Shown here: in pieces, positions 19,076-23,430 of the stretch
How the letters are laid out: every line of letters starts with the position of its first letter
How positions within the stretch are numbered: the stretch's first letter is position 1
DNA from: Caulobacteraceae bacterium
GTDB lineage: Bacteria; Pseudomonadota; Alphaproteobacteria; Caulobacterales; Caulobacteraceae
DNA: 23,430 nt
Reading direction: 5' to 3'
NCBI GenBank assembly: GCA_030151985.1
Contig: JASLDZ010000063.1
Span: forward strand, 1 to 23,430
The notes under the pieces: model-generated
What the model was told of the DNA's origin: nothing
The model's input: the letters and a program-made list of their open reading frames with translations, nothing else
Database searches by the model: none
Position numbers and translations under genes: made by a program

Positions 19076-20377
19076 ATGGGGCTTCTTCAAAGCAGCGCGC
19101 GCTGGTTCGCCAGCGCCACCGGCGCCTATCCGACCGATCCGATGGACCGGCGCTACTGGGGCGGGAACACCGTCGTCAGCTCGTCCGGCGTCACGGTGAC
19201 GCCGGAGAGCGCCTTCGGGCTGGACGTGGTGCAGTCGGTGCTCGGACGGCTGTCGGGCACCGTCTCGACGCTGCCTATGATGGTGTTCAAGCGCGGCGAG
19301 GATGGGTCGAAGGTCCCGGCGCCGGAGCACCCGCTCTACCGGCTGCTGCACCGCAAGCCGAACGGGACGCAGACCGCGCAGGAGTTCCGCTCCGAGCTGG
19401 TCACGCACTTGGCCTTCTGGCGCAACGCCTACTCGGTGATCCACCCGGGCCCAGATGGGACGCCGGTCGGCTCGCTGGAGCAGATCCACCCCTCGCGGCT
19501 GAAGCAGATCCGCCGCGATGAGAGCGGCCGCACCTACTACACCTTCCGGCGCCTGCCGCCGCTCTCCGGCGACGACACCTACCGCGACGACGAGCTGTGG
19601 CACGTCCGCATGACCCCTCTCACCGAGGACGGCCTGCGCGGAAAGTACTTGTGGGAGACCAGCAAGGACACCTTCGGCCGCGCCTTGGCGGTGGAGCAGT
19701 TCGGCGCCCTCTACTTCGCCAACGGCGGGTCGGGCGGCGGCGTGCTGGAGCACCCCGGCACCTTCAAGGACAAGGAAGAGAAGGACCGGTTCCTCGACGC
19801 CTGGAGAGACAACGGCGGCGGGATGAACCGCCACGCCGACCGGCTGCTGCTGAACGGCGTGAAGTACAGTCGCCAGACGGTCGCCAACGACGAAGCGCAG
19901 TTCCTGGAGACCCTGAAAGAGGTCGCCATCAAGCTTTGCCGCCTGTGGAACATGCCGCCGCACATGGTGGGCATCCTCGACCGCGCGACGTTCGGCAACA
20001 TCGAGCAGCAGTCGACGGAGTACGTCGTCTACACGCTCGCGCCCTACATCGTCGGCATTGAGCAGTCGGCCGCGCTGACCCTCCTGACTGAGGAAGAGCA
20101 GGAAGAGTACTTCGTCGAGTTCAATGTGTCGGGCCTGCTGCGCGGCGACTTCAAGACACGGATGCAAGGCTACGCCTGGGGCCGCCAGTGGGGCTGGCTC
20201 TGCGTCAACGACATCCGCCGGCTGGAGAACATGCCTCCCGTTCCGGGCGGCGACTCCTTCCTCGTGCCGCTCAACATGTCGGCGACGGGCGCGCCGAGCG
20301 GGGACGGCGAGAACGACGCCCCCGACAAGCCCGACCCGTTCGACCCCGCCGACAACCCCAACGACCAGACGCCGTGA
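19076..20377 (+). CDS. Portal protein (HK97 gp3-type)
   Basis: The product has 433 residues. Typical features are the RRYWGG opening, SAFGLDVVQSVLGRLSGTVSTLPMMVFKR, HPLYRLLHRKPN, the GMNRHADRLLLNGVKYS stretch, and PPHMVGILDRATFGNIEQQSTEYVVYTLAPYI, which is diagnostic for this family. It forms the dodecamer at the vertex through which DNA passes. The C-terminal tail is acidic and Asp/Pro-rich. No strong ribosome binding site is seen, so translation may depend on coupling to the terminase gene. Confidence 0.95.
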   Translation: MGLLQSSARWFASATGAYPTDPMDRRYWGGNTVVSSSGVTVTPESAFGLDVVQSVLGRLSGTVSTLPMMVFKRGEDGSKVPAPEHPLYRLLHRKPNGTQTAQEFRSELVTHLAFWRNAYSVIHPGPDGTPVGSLEQIHPSRLKQIRRDESGRTYYTFRRLPPLSGDDTYRDDELWHVRMTPLTEDGLRGKYLWETSKDTFGRALAVEQFGALYFANGGSGGGVLEHPGTFKDKEEKDRFLDAWRDNGGGMNRHADRLLLNGVKYSRQTVANDEAQFLETLKEVAIKLCRLWNMPPHMVGILDRATFGNIEQQSTEYVVYTLAPYIVGIEQSAALTLLTEEEQEEYFVEFNVSGLLRGDFKTRMQGYAWGRQWGWLCVNDIRRLENMPPVPGGDSFLVPLNMSATGAPSGDGENDAPDKPDPFDPADNPNDQTP

Positions 20378-20384
20378 GGAATCG

Positions 20385-21203
20385 ATGAACCTGCAGGCGC
20401 TCCTGACGCACGCCGCCACGTCTGAAGCGCTTGCGCTGGTCGGCACCGGCGAGCGCCTGTTTGCGCTCGACGCGTCGCGGCTGGGCGCCGGCGCGGGAAA
20501 GACGGAGCGCACGGGCGGCCCGTCTTCAATCGCCATCCTGCCGCTGTTCGGCTCCATCCGCCCGCGCGGCGCATCGGGGATGGAGGGTTTCCGCGCCCGC
20601 ATTGCGTCGGCGCGGGACAACCCCGACGTGGGTGCCATCGTGCTCGACGTCGACTCGCCCGGCGGCACGGTCGCCGGGACATCGGAGGCCGGCCAAGCGG
20701 TGGCGGACGCCGCCGCGGTCAAGCCCGTGATCGCTTACGTCGACACCCTGGCGGCGTCGGCGGCCTACTGGATCGCCAGCCAGGCGTCGCAAATCTGGAT
20801 GACGCCCTCGGGTGAGGTCGGTTCGATTGGCGTGCGCGCCATGCACTTGGACATCTCCAAGATGATGGGAGACGCGGGTGTGGCGGTGACCGAGATCACC
20901 TCCACCGAAAGCCCCTACAAGGCCGAAGGCTCGCCCTTCGCGCCGCTGTCGCAGGACGCGAACGACCACATCCAGGCGCTCGCCGACCGGGAGCACGGCA
21001 ACTTCATCAACGCGGTCGCGCGCGGCCGGAAGGTGAGCGCCGACACGGTGCGCAGCGACTTCGGCAAGGGCCGGACGATCGCGGCCGACCGGGCGGTGCA
21101 GCTCGGCATGGCCGACAAGATCGGCTCCATGAGCGACCTTCTCGGCTCGCTTCGCACCAAGAGCGGCACGGTGCGGCGGCGCACGGCGATGGCGTTCGCC
21201 TGA
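20385..21203 (+). CDS. Prohead maturation protease (S49/SppA type)
   Basis: The product has 272 residues. SPGGTVAG (about 92-99) and the strand AYVDTLAASAAYWIAS (about 120-135, with the likely nucleophile serine) match the ClpP-like fold of S49 peptidases, and GSIGVRAMH follows. Enzymes of this type cleave the N-terminal scaffold part of the major capsid protein. GAGGA lies 4 nt before the ATG. The gene is followed by a TGATG-coupled small gene and then the capsid gene, the expected order. Confidence 0.92.
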   Translation: MNLQALLTHAATSEALALVGTGERLFALDASRLGAGAGKTERTGGPSSIAILPLFGSIRPRGASGMEGFRARIASARDNPDVGAIVLDVDSPGGTVAGTSEAGQAVADAAAVKPVIAYVDTLAASAAYWIASQASQIWMTPSGEVGSIGVRAMHLDISKMMGDAGVAVTEITSTESPYKAEGSPFAPLSQDANDHIQALADREHGNFINAVARGRKVSADTVRSDFGKGRTIAADRAVQLGMADKIGSMSDLLGSLRTKSGTVRRRTAMAFA

Positions 21204-21349
21204 TGGACGTCCGCACCGCGCTCGCGGCCGCCTTAGCGGCGCGGCTTCGCTCCGAGCTTCCGAGCAATCCTGTCGCCGCCGAGCTGCTGCGACCGCCCGA
21301 ACGCCAGGCGGAGGCGATCCGCTTTGTGCCCCTGAACCCGCAGCGCTGA
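21203..21349 (+). CDS. Small hypothetical protein (48 aa) between protease and capsid
   Basis: A TGATG overlap couples this 48-residue frame to the protease. The product is Ala/Leu/Arg-rich and probably helical in its first half (VRTALAAALAARLRSEL), with a Pro-containing, mixed second half. No family is recognised. Its coupling and the lack of any other gene in the gap support it, but it is short and composition alone could produce it. Confidence 0.45.
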   Translation: MDVRTALAAALAARLRSELPSNPVAAELLRPPERQAEAIRFVPLNPQR

Positions 21350-21382
21350 GCCACCGGCCAGCCTGACCCCATCGCCTCCTGC

Positions 21383-21420
21383 GCGCCGGGCGCAGGGGAA
21401 GGCGACCCCATGCCCGGCGC
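21383..21420 (+). promoter_or_regulatory. Long stem-loop upstream of the capsid gene
   Basis: GCGCCGGGC (21383-21391) pairs perfectly with GCCCGGCGC (21412-21420). A further GGGG/CCCC pair (21395-21398 and 21406-21409) lies above an asymmetric inner loop. There is no T run, so it is not a normal terminator. It sits 27 nt before the capsid ATG and may protect or process the capsid message. Confidence 0.5.
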
Positions 21421-21447
21421 ACATCCCCCCAGCAAAAGGAATCGGCG

Positions 21448-22764
21448 ATGCCGAAGAACCTGAAGGAGCTGCGCGCCCAGCGTGCGGCCAAGGCGAAGCG
21501 CGGCCAAGAGGCCGTGACGGAGTTCAACACCCTCGGCGCGAAGACCGACCGCACCGCGGACGAAGACACCAAGCTGGCCGCGCTCGAAGGCGAGCTGGTC
21601 ACGCTCGAAGGCGAAGTCGCCTCGCTGGACGCCGACATCGCCGCCGAGGAAGCGAGCGTGCGTCGCCAGGGCCTGTTCGGCTCGACCGCGATCACCGACG
21701 TGCGCTCGTTCGGCGCCGGCGCCCGCACCGTGAGCGAGCCCAACCCCGAGACGACCGGCGGCTTCAAGAGCCTCGCGGAGTTCGCCGGTGCGGTGGTGCA
21801 GACCACCATGGGCCACATCGACACCCGCCTCGGCGCGACCACGGGCACCTACAACGCCAACGGCGGCGGCGCGGGCGAAGGCTTCCTCGTCCCGCCCGAG
21901 TACTCGAAGACGATCTACGACATCGCCTTCGAAGCCACCGATCTCCTCGGCATGGCGAACCCCGAGCCCACCAGTTCCAACGCCGTGTTCAAGCCGAAGG
22001 ACGAAACGACCCCCTGGGGCGCCGTGGGCGTGCAGGCGGCGTGGCGCTCGGAAGGTACGCAGATGACCGCCTCCAAGGTGGCCGTCACCGGCGAGCTGAT
22101 GACGCTGCACGAGCTCTACGCGTTCTGCGCCGCCTCTCAGGAGGTGATTTCCGACGCGCCGATGCTGCAGGACCGCCTGACCCGCCAAGCGGGCAACGCG
22201 ATCCAGTGGAAGGCGTCGGACGCGGTGATGTGGGGCACGGGCGTGGGCCAGCCGCTCGGCTTCATGAAGGCGCCGTCCCTGATCACCGTGGCGAAGGACT
22301 CCGGCCAGGTCGCCAAGACCCTGTCGGTGAACAACCTCGCCACGATGGCCTCGGCGGTGCTCCGCACGGGCGGCAAGCCCATGTGGATCGCCAACCCCGA
22401 CGTCATGCCCCAGCTGGTCGGCCTGACCATCGGCAACGTCCCCGCGTACCTGCCGAACAACAAGCCCATCGAAGGCGACCCCTTCGACGGCCACCTGCTC
22501 GGCTACCCGATCCTGTTCACCGAGCACGCGCAGACGCTGGGCGCCGTCGGCGACATCACCTGCGCGAACATGAGCGGCTACTACGCGGCGACCAAGGGCG
22601 GCGGCGTCGACATGGCGACCTCCATCCACCTCTACTTCGACCAGAACCTGACCGCCTTCCGGTGGACCTTCCGCCTGACGGGCCAGCCGTTCCTGTCGAA
22701 GCCGGTGCAGCCCGCCAACGGCGCCCGGACCAAGTCGCACTTCATCGCGCTGGCTGCGCGCTAA
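21448..22764 (+). CDS. Major capsid protein (HK97 gp5-type)
   Basis: The product has 438 residues. The first 75 or so are charged and coiled-coil-like (NLKELRAQRAAKAKRGQEAV, then LEGELVTLEGEVASL), the delta/scaffold domain that the protease removes. The rest shows the HK97 fold pattern: AGEGFLVPPEYSKTIYDIAFEATDLLGMANPEP, DAPMLQDRLTRQAGNAIQWKASDAVMWGTGVGQPLGFMKAP, and YYAATKGGGVDMATSIHLYFDQN near the end. AAGGA is 8 nt before the ATG. It self-assembles into the icosahedral shell. Codon use is strongly biased to C-ending codons, consistent with high expression. Confidence 0.95.
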   Translation: MPKNLKELRAQRAAKAKRGQEAVTEFNTLGAKTDRTADEDTKLAALEGELVTLEGEVASLDADIAAEEASVRRQGLFGSTAITDVRSFGAGARTVSEPNPETTGGFKSLAEFAGAVVQTTMGHIDTRLGATTGTYNANGGGAGEGFLVPPEYSKTIYDIAFEATDLLGMANPEPTSSNAVFKPKDETTPWGAVGVQAAWRSEGTQMTASKVAVTGELMTLHELYAFCAASQEVISDAPMLQDRLTRQAGNAIQWKASDAVMWGTGVGQPLGFMKAPSLITVAKDSGQVAKTLSVNNLATMASAVLRTGGKPMWIANPDVMPQLVGLTIGNVPAYLPNNKPIEGDPFDGHLLGYPILFTEHAQTLGAVGDITCANMSGYYAATKGGGVDMATSIHLYFDQNLTAFRWTFRLTGQPFLSKPVQPANGARTKSHFIALAAR

Positions 22765-22784
22765 GCGCCCTGAGCTGAAGCCGG

Positions 22785-22807
22785 CCGGCGGCGGCGCGCT
22801 CCGCCGG
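22785..22807 (+). promoter_or_regulatory. Hairpin after the capsid gene, followed by C-rich tract
   Basis: CCGGCGG (22785-22791), a 9-nt loop and CCGCCGG (22801-22807) form a 7-bp stem. A run of ten C (22810-22819), an A and five more C (22821-22825) follow. There is no T run. It may punctuate or stabilise the capsid message, or act as a C-rich Rho-type site. Confidence 0.4.
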
Positions 22808-22843
22808 AACCCCCCCCCCACCCCCATCGAAGGAGGCCCGGCC

Positions 22844-23296
22844 ATGTGGCCCGCTCTCAAGCCGTCCCAGCGCGTCGCCGTGGTCGGCGCCATCGACCCT
22901 CAGTCGTCCAGCACCACCATCACCACGAGCTGGATCGACGCGTCCCAGTTCCACAAGTTCATGGCCGTGATCCAAGCCGGTGCGCTCGGCGCCTCGGCGA
23001 CGGTCGACGCCAAGTTCCAGCAGGCGCAGGACAACACCGGCACCGGCGTCAAGGACGTCACCGGCGCCGCGATCGCCCAGCTCACCAAGGCCGGCACGGA
23101 CAAGTCGTCCACCCAGTCCGAGCTGAACCTCCGCGCCGCCGATCTCGACAGCACCAACGGCTTCACCTTCGTGCGGCTGTCGGTGACCTGCGGCGTGGCG
23201 GCCAGCCTCGTCTCGGCCACCGTGCTGGGCTTCGACCCCCACTACGCTCCGGCCGACGCCTACGCCGCCTCGACCGTCACGCAGATCGTGAACTGA
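22844..23296 (+). CDS. Phage virion-type hypothetical protein (150 aa)
   Basis: A strong GAAGGAGG precedes the ATG by 7 nt. The protein is beta-rich and Ser/Thr/Ala-rich: AVVGAIDPQSSSTTITTSWIDASQFHKFMAVIQAGAL, then a variable region and GFTFVRLSVTCGVAASLVSATVLGFDP. Proteins of this type and size often sit directly after the capsid gene in alphaproteobacterial siphoviruses; a head decoration or minor head role is possible. I cannot assign a named family. Confidence 0.7.
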   Translation: MWPALKPSQRVAVVGAIDPQSSSTTITTSWIDASQFHKFMAVIQAGALGASATVDAKFQQAQDNTGTGVKDVTGAAIAQLTKAGTDKSSTQSELNLRAADLDSTNGFTFVRLSVTCGVAASLVSATVLGFDPHYAPADAYAASTVTQIVN

Positions 23297-23300
23297 TCTC

Positions 23301-23430
23301 GTGACGCTGCGGGTCGTCACTCCGCCGTCCGGGGGGCTGATCAGCCTCGCGGACGCCAAGGCCCACCTTCGGGTGGACTATGCGGATGCCGACGACCTGA
23401 TCAGCGCCTACGTGCTCTCCGCCTCGGCGA
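23301..23430 (+). CDS. Head-tail connector (gp6-like), 5' part
   Basis: The frame starts at GTG 23301, 4 nt after the previous stop, and is open to the window end (43 residues). SLADAKAHLRVDYADADDLISAYVLSASA is the conserved opening of gp6-like phage head-tail connector/adaptor proteins, which seal the portal after packaging. Only the N-terminus is visible. Confidence 0.8.
   Translation, partial: MTLRVVTPPSGGLISLADAKAHLRVDYADADDLISAYVLSASA

Noticed and set aside
19067..20722. Very long minus-strand frame over portal and protease
   Set aside because: It is complementary to two firm phage genes and arises from high GC with C/G at third positions.
21007..22893. 628-codon minus-strand frame over the capsid gene
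   Set aside because: It is a shadow of the protease and capsid genes, with composition dominated by Gly, Arg, Val and His.
1..23430. tRNA genes, CRISPR arrays, insertion sequences, integrase, attachment sites
   Set aside because: None was seen on reading both strands; an integrase or att site may lie outside the window.

Overview
The window is a stretch of a high-GC temperate siphovirus (HK97-type head genes) of an alphaproteobacterium. It is either a prophage or a free phage genome; no host gene, integrase, tRNA or CRISPR array is visible. The alphaproteobacterial assignment rests on a GapR/DUF2312 gene and a GcrA-like gene, both from families characteristic of that class, and on the roughly 70% GC composition. 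The exact host genus cannot be read from the sequence.

Layout. Positions 1-1864 hold the lysogeny control region: a leftward partial gene (1-404), a small rightward gene (561-800), a leftward repressor-membrane protein pair (1561 to 797), and a divergent Cro-like gene starting at 1649. The two divergent promoter regions carry copies of the same dyad, TT(A/G)C-N7-GTAA, at 431-449, 476-490, 1553-1567 and 1630-1648. These look like operators of one switch. Rightward early transcription then runs through a small membrane protein and a phage GapR (2107-2400). After a small antisense gene (2478-2663) comes a tightly packed early operon of 21 genes (2750-14254). Nineteen of its twenty gene junctions are 1-nt or 4-nt start/stop overlaps.

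The early operon encodes, in order: HTH regulators, an HNH-AP2 homing endonuclease, a VRR-NUC nuclease, a GcrA-like transcription factor, four adenine/cytosine-N4-type methyltransferases or methyltransferase-like proteins in a row, a LexA-type DNA-binding domain without a protease, a PD-(D/E)XK-like nuclease, a C5-cytosine methyltransferase with a large repeat-containing target-recognition region, several small unknowns, a free-standing DnaA domain IV, a DUF1376-type replication protein with phased GCAAA repeats inside its gene (candidate origin), and a probable helicase-loader-type protein. A further regulator-like gene (14335-15237) ends at a strong intrinsic terminator (15290-15319).

The late region (15463 to the end) has four small genes, an HNH endonuclease, a 163-bp gap with a strong hairpin (candidate packaging region), small and large terminase, portal, S49-type maturation protease, a 48-codon gene, major capsid protein, an unknown virion-type gene and the start of a gp6-like head-tail connector.

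The most striking feature is that one phage early operon region gathers homologues of several alphaproteobacterial cell-cycle and chromosome factors (GapR, GcrA, the DnaA DNA-binding domain and a beta-class methyltransferase of the class that contains CcrM), together with five methyltransferase-type genes. Two early proteins, one of them a methyltransferase, carry candidate beta-clamp-binding peptides. My inference is a module that ties phage replication and transcription to, or takes over, the host cell-cycle and methylation circuit.
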